Shown piece after piece: positions 1-10,371 of a stretch of 64,000 nt of DNA. The notes under the pieces are model-generated. The model saw nothing but the letters and a program-made list of their open reading frames with translations. It had not been told where the DNA came from and did not search any database. A program made the position numbers and the translations under genes. Origin of the DNA: Chrysemys picta bellii (Eukaryota > Chordata > Testudines > Emydidae); contig NC_088809.1 in the NCBI RefSeq assembly GCF_011386835.1, positions 24,497,067-24,561,066 of the forward strand. The letters are read 5' to 3'. Position 1 is the stretch's first letter; every line of letters begins with the position of its first letter.

Positions 1-85
1 GGCTTAATTAGGGCTAGTGGGCCAATCAGCCACTCTGGGACTCTGCCCGTCGTACCTGGGGGCGGAGCCTCCAACTGTGCCAGGG

Positions 86-415
86 CTATCCCAGGTAAGC
101 CATTGACAGCAGGCTGCTGGTTGGAGTGTGGCTGCTCCCATGAACCCTGCAGACACAACTTTGAGACCTGTGGGTCATTGCATCATCCCCTCCCCAATGG
201 ACATCCTCTGGGTGACGTAGGGCCAGGTTTCTTAGGATGGCTCCGATGGAAGGCCTGAACCAGGGTGGGAGCATGAACAGTTTGCATTCTTCTGGGCCAT
301 AGCCTTCCCGGTCAATCAGGTACCACAGTTTTCCCTGCTTGATTTTAGAGTCAAGGACTTTGTGAACAACATATTCCTCCTGACCTGCTTGCACTGAGGG
401 GCGGTGATGGGGCTT
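86..415 (-). pseudogene. Ty3/gypsy integrase chromodomain remnant
   Basis: Reads as the C-terminal end of a chromovirus-type Ty3/gypsy Pol, where a chromodomain follows the integrase and helps target integration to chromatin. The visible run EEYVVHKVLDSK, then KLWYLIDREGYGPEE, follows the chromodomain beta-strand pattern (family form: a Lys or Arg-rich strand, then Y-L-V-x-W-x-G-Y). The usual WKGYG is IDREGYG here. Downstream, RHPEDVH recalls the basic His-rich tail after chromodomains. No integrase core is visible upstream because the element changes to unrelated DNA after about position 415. It is about 100 codons long and would not work alone. The family match is by eye; a chance similarity is possible but unlikely given the ordered motifs. 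Confidence 0.7.
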
Positions 416-790
416 TATGGGGAAATATGTTCTCAGTGTATGGTTTGAGAAGTGAGCTATGGAATACAGTTAAAGCAGATTAACACATACACACACACGC
501 ACAAATGAGTTACAATCCTAAATTTCTAAAGGTAATAGAAGCGTCTATGATAAGCAAGCCCTGTCTGTCCTTTAGGGCTAACCCAGGCTAAGCAGCTGGT
601 TATCCCTTGCTTATGCCTAGATATCTTGCCCCCAGAGTGCAAGTAGCAAGGAGATTCCTTCTTGAAAGGGGTTTGATTTGCTTCAGCCCTTCAGCTTTGA
701 GCTGAAACCTCAATTAATTTGCAAGGCTCATTTTCATGGGGTGGAGGAGAGTAAACAACAAAGTATGTCTCCCCGAACTGGAAATTACAC
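416..790. other. Interval without recognised gene
   Basis: Contains a short CA-rich microsatellite near 483-503. The rest shows no gene or repeat I can name. It may hold the 5' part of the following CR1 in degraded form. Confidence 0.4.
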
Positions 791-1346
791 TTCCAGGTCC
801 AGTATAGACAAACCAAAGATAATAAAAAGGAGTTTAAGTCTATCAAGAATAAAAGGTATCTTAAAAATGGCATGGGTCCATTACTAGATGGACATGGTAG
901 AATTGTCAATAATGGAGAAAAGGTGGACTTTTTCAGTAAAGATTTCTGTTTTGTATTTGGAGAAAAACAGATGACGTATTCATGTCATATGGTGATAAAA
1001 AAACCCAGTTTCCACTCCAACAGTAACTCAGGATGTTGTTAAACAGCAGCTACCAAAGTTAGACATTTTAAAATAAGCTGGTCCAGGTAACTTGCATCCA
1101 AGAGTTTTAAAAGAGTTGGCTGAGGAACTCTCTGAGCTGTTAATGTTCATTCACTGGGGAAGTTCCAGAAGACTGGAATAAAGCTAATGTTGTGCCAGTA
1201 TTGAAAACAGGTTAAGGGGATGGCCCAGGTAATTATAGGCCTGTCAGTCTGATGGTGATTCCAGGCAACATAGTAGAATGACTAATAAATAATTAAAGGA
1301 GGGTAATGTAATTAATGACAATCAACATAGGTTTATAGAAAATACT
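791..1346 (+). mobile_element. Old CR1 LINE, part 1 of 4
   Basis: Decayed CR1 ORF2. Readable bits around 1155-1260 include the CR1 pattern VPEDWNKANVVPV, then NYRPVSL, then a QHRF-like segment, all with frameshifts and stops. The same CR1 continues at 2022-2196, 2976-3245 and 4921-5140, so the interruptions are later insertions. It encodes nothing functional; the intact protein would have been an endonuclease plus reverse transcriptase. Confidence 0.8.
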
Positions 1347-1459
1347 GTATATACTCGTTCATAAGCTGAATATTTTTGGTAAAAAAGTGACACATCAAAG
1401 AGCAGGGGTTGGCTTATAAATGGGTCTACACCAAAATTTGATGATTTAAAACTCTATGG

Positions 1460-1666
1460 CAGGGATCGGCAACCTTTGGCACGTGTCGCAGGCCGAGGGA
1501 TGTGCTGGCCGCCGCTTCCCGCCACCCCCATTGGCCTGGAGCGGCGAACCGCGGCCAGTGGGAGCCACGATCGGCCGAACCTGCGGACGCGGCAGGTAAA
1601 CAAACTGGCCCGGCCCGCCAGGGTGCTTACCTTGGGGAGCCGCGTGCCAAAGGTTGCCGATCCCTG
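1460..1666. mobile_element. hAT-type MITE nested in larger MITE
   Basis: Begins CAGGGATCGGCAACC and ends with its exact inverse; the inverted repeat is perfect over 24 bp. It is flanked by a perfect 8-bp duplication CTCTATGG (1452-1459 and 1667-1674), the hallmark of hAT transposition. GC-rich with no open frame of its own. A relative is at 28648-28833. Confidence 0.92.
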
Positions 1667-1702
1667 CTCTATGGAATCATTGAATTGAATATCTAATACA
1701 TT

Positions 1703-1864
1703 GTCGTTTTGTATACCTGGAGCGTCTGCAGGCATGGAGCCCCTCAGCTCTCTGTGGCTGCGGTTCCCGGTTCCCGCAGCTCCCATTGGCTGGGAACAGT
1801 GAACCGCGGCCACAGGGAGCTGAGGGGCTCCATGCCTGCTGACGCTCCAGGTAAACAAAACGTC
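1703..1864. repeat. 64-bp-arm imperfect palindrome
   Basis: Arm 1703-1766 is the inverse of 1801-1864 with about six mismatches and a 34-bp loop. It includes the motif GGCATGGAGCCCCTCAGCTC and its complement. Probably the body of the outer MITE or another nested element. Confidence 0.8.
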
Positions 1865-2021
1865 CCGACCCGCCAGCGGCTTACCCTGATGGGCTGGGAG
1901 CCAAAGTTTTCCAACCCCTGAAATATAGGGTCGGCTTATGAAAGGGTCAGTTTTTGCTATTTTTACTTATCCATCTTGGGGGTTGGCTTATAAACGAACG
2001 GGCTAATGAACGAGTATATAC

Positions 2022-2196
2022 GGGAGATCCTTTTGAACTAATTTTGGTATTTTTTTTATGAGATTAGAAGTTTAGTTGATTTAAATTAATTAAAAATTGC
2101 CTAACTGAAAGGTCTCAAAATGTAATTGAAAAAGGGGAATTGTAAGCAAGCAGGTGTGTTGTTAGTGGGGTCCTACAGGGATCATTTTTTGGCCCT
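2022..2196 (+). mobile_element. Old CR1 LINE, part 2 of 4
   Basis: Resumes the CR1 reading of 791-1346. Near 2150-2195 the text gives the CR1 reverse transcriptase motif GVLQGSFFGP (family form GVPQGSILGP). Degraded. Confidence 0.75.
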
Positions 2197-2975
2197 TGTG
2201 ACGGGGCAGAGCGGCCCCGCACCGATACAGCAGGGGTTAACCCTTCCTTCCTAGCAGAGGAAGCCATGCCCCAGAAGCTCTGCTGGGCATGCTCCAACTG
2301 GAGAACAGATATAAAAGCCCGCAGATCAGCTCAGTCGGGGCTGACTGCTGGAGGAGAAGGACGTACGCCGCTAGCTCCTGCTGAAGGAGGGCCTGCGAGC
2401 CAGGATCTGTGAGTTAGTCAAGCCGAGGCACTACCAGAGATCCCGTCGGAGGACGTCCCAGAGGAGGAACCAACCGGAGGACCCCCTGACACAGATGAAC
2501 TGGTATGCACAGTAGGAAGTGACCCAGGGGAACTCTAGAGACAAACAGCGTTAGTGCTGCATTGACACTCGGCGTGTTGCGGGCGGATCCCTGCTGAGCG
2601 AGGGGCAAGGAGAACTTGCCACTAACAGGGCCCTGGGTTGGGGCTCAGTGGAGAGGGCGGGCCCGAGCCCCCCTACCCCCTCACCGTGAGGGATCTTATA
2701 TGGACTCTGGCCGCTAGGCCACGCTACCCCGCTTGTAAGGAGGTTTATATGGACTCTGGCCGCTGGGCCAGGCTACCCCGCTCATAAGGGGGTTTATATG
2801 GACTCTGGCCGCTAGGCCGTGCTACCCCGCTTGTAAGGGGGTTTGTATGGACTCTGGCCGCTAGGCCGCACTACCCCGCTCATAAGGGGGTTTGTATGGA
2901 CTCTGGCCGCTAGGCTGTGCTACCCAGCCTGTAAGGGGGTTTATATAGACTCCGACTGCTACGTCGCGCTACCAG
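2197..2975 (+). mobile_element. LTR-like insertion with TATA box and 49-bp tandem repeats
   Basis: Starts TGTGACGGGG directly after the CR1 sequence and carries a TATAAAAG box near 2308, consistent with a retroelement LTR promoter reading plus. Its 3' third is a 49-bp tandem array (separate entry). I could not read a target duplication, and the CR1 on either side lacks about 450 bp, so an accompanying deletion is likely. Family not identified. Confidence 0.6.
2701..2974 (+). repeat. 49-bp minisatellite, about 5.6 units
   Basis: TGGACTCTGG begins at 2701, 2750, 2799, 2848 and 2897, with a degenerate start at 2946: an exact 49-bp period. Each unit contains GGCCGCTAGGCC or a close variant and a CCCCGCTYRTAAGG segment. 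The last unit is truncated at the boundary with the CR1. Confidence 0.97.
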
Positions 2976-3245
2976 GGTTCAAAGAAGAGCCACGAGAATG
3001 ATTAAAGGATTAGAAAACCTGCCTGATAGCAATAGATTCAAGGAGTTCAACCTATTTTGCTTAACAAAGAAAAGGTTAAGAGGTGAATTGATCACAGTCT
3101 ATGAGTACCTATAGGGTGAGCTAATATTTAATAACGGGCTCTTCAACCTATCAGAGAAAAGTGTAACACAATCCAATGGCTGGAAGTTGGAGCTAGACAA
3201 ATCCAGACTAGAAATTAGGCATGCATTTGTAATGAAAAGGAAAGC
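2976..3245 (+). mobile_element. Old CR1 LINE, part 3 of 4
   Basis: CR1 3' region, including the KRATRMIKGLENL-like segment around 2985-3020, with frameshifts. Cut by a younger CR1 at about 3246. Confidence 0.8.
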
Positions 3246-4920
3246 AGAGAATTGTAAAGAAAGGAGAGCAGCAGAATACGGACCCTGGACTTCAGAAAAG
3301 CAGAATTTGACTCCCACAGGGAACTGATGGGCAGGATCCCCTGGGAGAATAACATGAGGGGGAAAGGAGTCCAAGAGAGCTGGCTGTATTTTAAAGAATC
3401 CTTATTGAGGTTGCAGGAACAAACCATCCCGATGTGTAGAAAGAATAGTAAATATGGCAGGCGACCAGCTTGGCTTAACAGTGAAATCTTTGCTGATCTT
3501 AAACACAAAAAAGAAACTTACAAGAAGTGGAAGATTGGACAGATGACCAGGGAGGAGTATAAAATATTGCTCAGGCATGCAGGAGTGAAATCAGGAAGGC
3601 CAAATCATACTTGGAGTTGCAGCTAGCAAGAGATGTTAAGAGTAACAAGAAGGGTTTCTTCAGGTATGTTAGCAATGAGAAGAAAGTCAAGGAAAATATG
3701 GGCCCCTTACTGAATGAGGGAGGCAACCTAGTGACCGAGAACGTGGAAAAAACTAATGTACTCAATGCTTTTTTTGCCTCTGTCTTCACGAACAAGGTCA
3801 GCTTCCAGACTACTGCACTGGACAGCACAGTATGGGGAGGAGATGACCAGCCCTCTGTGGAGAAAGAAGTGGTTCAGGACTATTTAGAAAAGCTGGACGA
3901 GCACAAGTCCATGGGGCCGGATGCACTATATCTGAGGGTGCTAAAGGAGTTGGCGGATATGACTGCAGAGCCATTGGCCATTATCTTTGAAAACTCCTGG
4001 CAATCGGGGGAGGTCCCGGATGACTGGAAAAAGGCTAATGCAGTGCCCATCTTTTAAAAAGGGAAGAAGGAGGATCCGGGGAACTACAGGCCAATCAGCC
4101 TCACCTCAGTCCCTGGAAAAATCATGGAGCAGGTCCTCAAGGAATCAATTCTGAAGCACTTAGAGGAGAGGAAAGTAATCAGGAACAGTCAGCATGGATT
4201 CACCAAGGGCAAGTCATGCCTGACTAACCTAATTGTCTTCTATGGCAAGATAACTGGCTCTGTGGATGAGGGGAAAGCAGTGGATGTGTTATTCCTTGAC
4301 TTTAGCAAAGCTTTTGATATGGTCTCCCACAGTAGGGGCATTGCCAGCAGATTGAGGGATGTGATCATTCCCCTCTATTCGACATTGGTGAGGCCTCATC
4401 TGGAGTACTGTGTCCAGTTTTGGGCCCCACACTACAAGAAGGATGTGGACAAATTGGAAAGAGTCCAGCGGAGGGCAACAAAAATGATTAGGGGTCTGGA
4501 GCACATGACTTATGAGGAGAGGCTGAGGGAACTGGGCTTATTTAGTCTGCAGAAGAGAAGAATGAGGGGGGATTTGATAGCTGCTTTCAACTACCTGAAG
4601 GGGGGTTCCAAAGAGGATGGAGCTTGGCTGTTCTCAGTGGTACCAGATGACAGAACAAGGAGCAATGGTCTCAAGTTGCAGTGGGGGAGGTTTAGGTTGG
4701 ATATTAGGAAACACTTTTTAACTAGGAGGGTAGTGAAGCACTGGAATGGGTTACCTAGGGAGGTGGTGGAATCTTCTTCCTTAGAGGTTTTTAAGGTCAG
4801 GCTCGATAAAGCCCTGGCTGGGATGATTTAGTTGGAGATTGGTCCTGCTTTGAGCAGGGGATTGGACTAGATGACCTCCTGAGGTCCCTTCCAACCCTGA
4901 TATTCTATGATTCTATGATT
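3246..4920 (+). mobile_element. Younger CR1 LINE inserted in older CR1
   Basis: 5'-truncated CR1 in the plus direction ending with ATTCTATGATTCTATGATT at 4901-4919, the CR1 3' tail. Sequence quality is much better than in the surrounding CR1, which resumes at 4921. Near 4840-4890 it carries the usual 3' region (GGACTAGATGACCTC). Confidence 0.93.
3327..4831 (+). pseudogene. CR1 ORF2 reverse transcriptase, internally deleted
   Basis: Three overlapping reading frames (3327-3626, 3611-4057, 4124-4831) cover the link after the endonuclease and the start and end of the CR1 reverse transcriptase. Visible in order: GRRPAWLNSEIF; LNAFFASVFT; DDWKKANAVPIF followed by a TAA stop; then [28 protein letters not shown]; and the C-terminal [18 protein letters not shown] and [10 protein letters not shown]. 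In CR1 proteins roughly 170 residues lie between AFD-VSH and the RGIASR segment, including the catalytic FADD motif. Here AFDMVSHS joins [10 protein letters not shown] without loss of frame, so the palm active site is missing. The protein cannot be catalytic. A deletion before or after retroposition would explain it. Confidence 0.9.
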
Positions 4921-5140
4921 GAATAGAGAGAGTAACTAGCCATTGGAACAACTTACCAAGGGTCATGGTGGATTCTCCATTCCTGGCAATTTTAAAATCA
5001 AGATGGGATGTTTTTCAGAAGATCTACTCTAGTTCAAACAGGAGTTAACTCAGGGAAGTTCTATGGCCTGTGCTATACAGGTCAGAATAGCTGTTTCCAA
5101 TGGTCCCTTCTGGTCTTAAAATCTATGAATATATGAGCAT
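4921..5140 (+). mobile_element. Old CR1 LINE, part 4 of 4 (3' end)
   Basis: Continues the older CR1: AACWACTTACCAAGGGTCATGG-like text followed by a degraded 3' end near 5100-5140 (CCCTTCTGGTCTTAAA, CTATGAATATATGA). Confidence 0.75.
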
Positions 5141-5664
5141 TTCTGTTCCCCAATTGCTGGCTCTGGGCTTCCCTTGGCCTGGGAAACCAAATCCCACCAG
5201 CATCATCTCTGTGCCTGGGCTGATCCACTGGAATCTCTGGAAAGATTCTGCAGCGGGGCCTAGTCTCCAGAGAGACAGTGCACTGTTATGGTGTCCACAG
5301 AAGAGCAAGAACTCCGGGATAGCCTCTGAGAAACACCAGAGGAGGGAGAAAGTAGCCCTAAGCCGTGCCTAGGGCTTCAACAATAGCATTGGTGGGCACG
5401 GGGTGGAGGAAGAGGGCCAGGGGCCTGAGGGGACTGGACTTGTTGCTTATGGTGTCGGACCCAGACTCTGACTCAGCTGGAAATGGAATTCCCCGGGTCT
5501 TGTCCATCTGCTGCCGGCAGCTCTTTGAGACCAAACTCCACCAAAAATGTGAGTGGGTACGAGAGCTGCAAGCCTGGGTCACACCTGTATGTGCACAAAG
5601 CACTAGTGCTCGGCTTACACGCCCAGTGCTGAGTGTAGCTGTAGCTAACCCTGTCCCCAGCGCT
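5141..5664. other. Interval without recognised gene
   Basis: Ordinary-looking non-repetitive DNA. Open frames here are short and overlap on both strands; nothing recognised. Confidence 0.4.
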
Positions 5665-6000
5665 AGTGGTGATTCACACTCAGAATCCAGCCCCCAGGCA
5701 CTGGATTCACACTCAGGATCCATCTCCCCCCGCCCGGCATTAGATTCACACTCAGGATCCAGCTCCCCACCAGCACTGGATTCACACTCAGGATGTACCT
5801 CCCCCTTCCTCCCCGGCACTGGATTCACACTCAGGATCCAGCCCGCCCCCCCCCCCCCCCCAGGCACTGGATTCAGACTCAGGATGGCCCCCGAAGCACT
5901 GGATTCACACTTAGGATCCAAACCCCAGGCAGTGAATTCCCGCTCAGGATCCAGCCCCCAGGCACTGGATTTACATTCAGGATCCAGCCCCCAGGCAGTG
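5665..6000 (+). repeat. Degenerate minisatellite, 32-48-bp units
   Basis: Nine copies of a unit with GATTCACACTCAGGATCCAG and a C-rich spacer; unit starts near 5671, 5704, 5743, 5779, 5822, 5870, 5902, 5934 and 5968. Length variation comes from the C-rich part, including a C16 tract near 5846-5861. A degenerate tenth copy may follow at 6001. Confidence 0.93.
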
Positions 6001-6755
6001 GTGCTGAGTCACTCTTCAGAGTCCAGCTTTGCTTGTGCTGGGGAAACCTTCCCCTTCTTGGCACTGCACCCTGTTGGAGGCAGCTTTGTGGCTGGGCCTT
6101 AAACCGTGACTTTAATGGCCTGTTTCACACTTGTAACATTGTGTCCACAGTTAATTTAAGCCCATGCTCCTCTTACAAGATAAACAGGCTGGGGAGCATG
6201 TTGGCCAGCTCCCTCTGTCGGCTAGCTCCGTCGCCGGCCAGCCCTGGCTCTGTTCCAGCTGACATTCCTGCACTTCGCCCTGTCAGCGGCAGCTGGGCCG
6301 CCTGCTCGGAGAGACTCAACATTTGCAGATCAATTCTCAGATCTGCTGGTGCTTTTCTAAACATCGTGTTCCCGGGGCTGGCGCACTCGGCCCAGCTGCG
6401 CACAGCTGTACAAACATCTCCGCTCCACACCACTCCAGGCTGGCCCAGCTACCGCCGGCTCCTCAGAACCAGCCCTGCGTGAGGTCTAACCCCTGCCACA
6501 CCACCCCGGCCAGTCTGTACTGAGGGACCCAGCCAGGAGGGCACAGAACTGGGGTCTGTGTCCCCCCCACTCCACCCCAGTCATGGCCAGGATGGAGGAC
6601 ACAGAGTCAGGGTCCATGTGCTCCTCTGCCCCTACCTAAGCTTTCCTGGGGAGCTGGCACGGGGCACCAGCATGTTAGGAAAGGTGAAAAGTCACCGACC
6701 AGAGAGCAGCACCACCAACGTGGCCGCGTGTCGGCAGTGTGTTCTCCCCACCTGC
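6001..6755. other. Interval without recognised gene
   Basis: GC-rich, no repeat or conserved protein recognised. Long frames on both strands (for example 5793-6482) reflect base composition. Confidence 0.4.
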
Positions 6756-7643
6756 CCCATGTCACCAAAACACTCACCCTCCCAGCCCCGTGTCACCAAA
6801 ACACTGGCCCACCTGCCTTGTGTCACCAAAACACTCACCCCACACAGCCCTGTGTCACCAAAACACTCGCCCCCACCCAGCCCCATGTCACCAAAACACT
6901 CACCCCACCCAGCCCCATGTCACCAAAACACTCGCCCACACCCAGCCCCGTGTCACCAAAACACTGCCCCACCTGCCCTGTGTCACCAAAACACTCACCC
7001 CACCCAGCCCCATATCACCAAAACACTCACCCCTCCCAGCCCGGTGTCACCAAAACACTCGCCCCCACCCTGTCCCATGTCACCAAAACACTCACCCTAT
7101 CCAGTCCCGTGTCACCAAAACACTGCCCCACCTGCCCTGTGTCACCAAAACACTCGCCCCCACCCAGCCCCGTGTCACCAAAACACTCACCCCATCCAGT
7201 CCCATGTCACCAAAACACTCGCCCCCACCCAGCCCGGTGTCACCAAAACACTCACCCCACACAGCCCTGTGTCACCAAAACACTCACCCTATTCAGTCCC
7301 ATGTCACCAAAACACTCGCCCCCACCCAGCCCCATGTCACCAAAACACTGCCCCACCTGCCCTGTGTCACCAAAACACTCACCCCACCCAGCCCGGTGTC
7401 ACCAAAACACTCACCCCACCCAGATCTGTGTCACCAAAACACTCGCCCCCACCCAGCCCCATGTCACCAAAACACTCGCCCCCACCCTCCCCCGTGACAC
7501 CAAAACATTCTCTCCAGCCTGCCCCGTGTCAGCAGCATGTTTGCTGAACATGCCCCGTGTCACCAAAATGCTCACCCCACCAACTCTGTGTCCACCAAAA
7601 CGCTCGCCACACCCTGACTCGTCTCACCAAAATGTTTACCCCA
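6756..7643 (+). repeat. 30-33-bp minisatellite, first piece (about 27 units)
   Basis: Unit core TCACCAAAACACTC followed by a C-rich half such as GCCCCCACCCAGCCCCRTG. Unit lengths are 30-33 bp. The array is nearly G-free outside the unit end, so the minus strand is G-rich with three or four G runs per unit. Units near 7500-7570 are divergent, including one with GCAGCATGTTTGCTGAAC. It continues at 8830 after an LTR insertion. Confidence 0.98.
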
Positions 7644-8829
7644 TGTGACGCTCTGTACCTCGAGGGAGTCACCCCCTTCCTTTGGGCAGTTTGGGACTGC
7701 GATGAGGTAATGCTCACCTGACTCTGAAGGGCGGGGGCAAAGCCAAGAGGGAAGAAAGAACATGATAAAAGGGAGAGACATTTGCCATGCGCTCTCTCTC
7801 TCTTCCACCTCCATCTACAGACATCACCACCAAGCGACTGAAGCGCTGATCAAAGGGGAGAGCCTGGCTGCAGGGCAACCAGCCAGCCTGTGGTGAGAAG
7901 CATCTAAGTTCATAAGGACATTGAAAGTGTTAAGATCAGCTTAGAATGCGTTTTGCTTTTATTTCAATTGACCAAATCTGACTTCTTGTGCTTTGACTTT
8001 TAATCACTTAAGATCTATCTTTATAGCTAATAAATCTGTTAGTTTATTCTACCTGAAGCAGTGCGTTTGGTTTGAAGCATGTCAGAGGCTCCCCTTGGGA
8101 TAACAGGCTTGGTACACATCAATTTCTTTGTGAAATTGATGAACTTATATAAGCTTGCAGCGTCCAGCAAGCATAACTAGTGTCGGAGAATAACAGAGTT
8201 CTCACTTTTTGTTTGGGTACCGCAAGTCAGATACTTTATTTTCTCTCTATCAATTGCATAGAGGGAGAGAGCTAAACAGGTCTCTCAACAGGTAAACAAT
8301 TACAGCAAGCATTTATACCTTTGGTTACAGACAATAATGAGCAACAGCTGCATTTTGTTTATACATAGGTCATTCTGACATCTTGTTTTGCTCACTAATG
8401 TAGACTCTTAGGCTACATTCCATATTATATTATCTACACAAGGTTGCAACAACTTCTCACACAGTTCTTTCCCACTCGCCTCACACATTCCTCGCTTCTA
8501 CAAATCTCGCGTTATTAGGGTTACAGTTAGCCTGACTCTTGCTAATGAACTGTCATGCATTGCAATCCCCTTCCTGTCAGTTCTTTCTCTGCTTCCACAC
8601 TGGACACTGCAAGACGGAGGTTCCTAGGGTTGTTTCTGGGACCAGAGATATTGGCTAGAGTCATTCTCTTTCAAGTAGCTGGGAGCAGCTTACATGCCAG
8701 AGGCTGTGCGTGAACAGCCCAGGAGTGGGGGTTCTCACAGCAGAGCAGGGTAAGGCTGGCTCCCAGAGTCAAGGATTGGAGTGATCTAGCAGCTCACCAG
8801 TCCAGATAACACCAGAGGGGAACATCACA
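7644..8829 (+). mobile_element. Solo LTR inserted in minisatellite
   Basis: Runs TGTGACGCTC to AACATCACA and is flanked by a perfect 5-bp duplication CCCCA (7639-7643 and 8830-8834). Removing it restores an ordinary minisatellite unit (TTACCCCA joined to CTTGCTCC). A TATA-like ATAAAAGGG lies near 7760 and a poly-A signal AATAAA near 8029, so it reads plus. About 760 bp without the nested LTR at 8181-8599. Five-bp duplications suit Ty3/gypsy or ERV-L-type elements; family not named. Confidence 0.88.
8181..8599 (-). mobile_element. Nested 419-bp solo LTR
   Basis: Bounded by TGTCGGAGAA and CTTCCACA with near-matching 4-bp flanks (CTAG left, CTGG right). On the minus strand it has AATAAAGTATC near 8238, a plausible poly-A signal, so it is oriented minus. 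Four-bp duplications are typical of class I endogenous retroviruses. Confidence 0.7.
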
Positions 8830-8834
8830 CCCCA

Positions 8835-9709
8835 CTTGCTCCGTCTCACCAAAACGCTTGCCCCGCCCAGTCCCGTGTAACAAAAACAGTCACCCCACCT
8901 GCCCCGTGTCACAAACACATTCGCCCGACCCAGCCCCGTGTCACCAAAACATTTGCCCCACCCTGCCCATGCCACCTAAATGCTCACTCCACCCTGCCCC
9001 GTGTCACCAAAACACTCGCCTCACTAGCTCTGTGTCACTAAAATGGTCACCCCATGTGCCACGTGTCATGAATACGCTTGCCTCACCTGCCCTGTCTCAC
9101 CAAAATGCTCACCCTACCCAGCCCTGGGGCACCAAAACACTCTCCCCACCCTGCCCTTTGTCACCAAAACATTCTCCCCAGCCTGCCCTGTGTCAGCAGC
9201 ATGTTTGCTGAACATGCCCCGTGTCACCAAAATGCTCACCCCACTCTGCCCCGTGTTGCCAAAATGCTTGCCCCACCAGCTCTGCATCACCAAATCACTC
9301 GCCCCACCTGCCCCGTGTCACCAAAATGCTCACTGCACCCAGCCCCATGTCACCAAAAGACTCGACACACCTACACTGTGTCACCAAACCGCTCACCTGA
9401 CCCTGCCCTGTGTCACCATAATGCACGACCCATCTGCCCTGTGTCACCAAAACGCTCACCCCACCCTGCCCTGTGTCACCAAAACGCTTGCCCCACCAGC
9501 TCTGTCACCAAAATGATCGTCCCACGTGCCCCGTGCCACCTGCCCCTTATCACCAAAACATTTGCCCCAACCAGCCCAGTGTCACCAAAACGATCACCCC
9601 ACCTGTCCCATGTCACCAAAACATTCACCCCACCCTGCCTTGTGTCACCAAAATGCTTGCCCCACCCAGCTCTGTGTCACGAACACACTCGCCCCACCCA
9701 GCTCCAGGT
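8835..9709 (+). repeat. 30-33-bp minisatellite, second piece (about 27 units)
   Basis: Same unit as 6756-7643 but more divergent (AAATGCTC and AAACGCTT variants). The odd unit with GCAGCATGTTTGCTGAAC recurs near 9194-9215 in the same local context as in the first piece, pointing to an internal duplication. Cut at 9710 by a gypsy LTR. Confidence 0.96.
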
Positions 9710-10371
9710 TGTCACGGAGTCACCAAGGTGATGCTCTGCAACTACTCTGTATGAAGCCAGTCAGGATTCTTGGGGAAGCCTCCTCTCTCTGAGCAGACTG
9801 TCTCCAGGGCAAGAAGCTCACACAGCTTCCACCTTCCTGGGTCTGACCTTGGAGCATTCAGCCTCCCCTTCCCCTCCGTGCGCTTCCCACAGCGAGTCCG
9901 CACAGGCGGGGCTCCTGGGGAAGCCAGAGGGCCCTGCACCCCAACTCCGTAGTCAAGACATGACTCTCAGCCAGCCAGTAAAGCAGAAGGTTTATTAGTC
10001 GACAGGAACACACCGTAGAACAGAACTTCTTAGCCCAGAAAGCCGTCCCTCAGCACCCCAAGCCAGCCGAGACTGACGTGCTTCCAGCTGCCTGTCCCCT
10101 GCCTTGCCCATTGCTCCTCCTCTGGTCTTTGTCTTGCTTCCCGGGCCAGAGTCGCATCCCCCTCCTGGGTCTCAGGTTATGAAGGGACGGCCATAGCATC
10201 CGTGCAGGCAGCTGGATCAGCCCCCACTAAAGTCATGCACCCGTATTCCCACCACCTAGACATTGGCTCAATACACAGGGAAACTGAGGCACCCACAGCA
10301 TTCATGCAAAACAGTAAGACTCACATAGGCTCGCATACAAAATAACAAGGGGAAATCCCCACTTCGTCACA
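9710..10371 (-). mobile_element. Ty3/gypsy element A, 3' LTR
   Basis: TGTCACGGAG at left and CTTCGTCACA at right. The same LTR family is a solo copy at 20478-21159. Minus orientation is supported by AATAAA on the minus strand (GGTTTATTAG, about 9990) and by the purine tract just inside (complement of 10372-10386). Length about 662 bp. Confidence 0.9.

Larger units (their letters stand above)
1347..2021. mobile_element. MITE with 16-bp perfect terminal inverted repeat
   Basis: Both ends carry GTATATACTCGTTCAT as an inverted repeat (1347-1362 and complement at 2006-2021), and GGCTTATAAAC-like motifs recur just inside both ends. It sits in the old CR1, whose text continues at 2022. No coding capacity. 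Superfamily not assigned because no clean target duplication could be read; TA or a short duplication is possible. It hosts a separate hAT MITE at 1460-1666 and a long hairpin at 1703-1864. Confidence 0.7.

Noticed and set aside
4124..4831. Functional reverse transcriptase in the 235-codon frame
   Set aside because: The palm with the catalytic FADD motif is deleted.
5365..6482. Frames of 229-245 codons across 5365-6482
   Set aside because: Mostly translation of the 32-48-bp minisatellite and GC-rich flanks; no domain, and frames overlap on both strands.
6558..7648. Long proline/histidine-rich open frames of 252-329 codons in all three plus frames
   Set aside because: They follow a tandem repeat without TAA, TAG or TGA on plus. 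Three overlapping open frames at once show that openness comes from the repeat, not from selection on a protein.
6756..9709. CRISPR-like array of regular repeats with variable spacers
   Set aside because: Unit is 30-33 bp in total with no conserved repeat plus unique spacer of similar size; variable parts are versions of the same C-rich text, and the genome is vertebrate.
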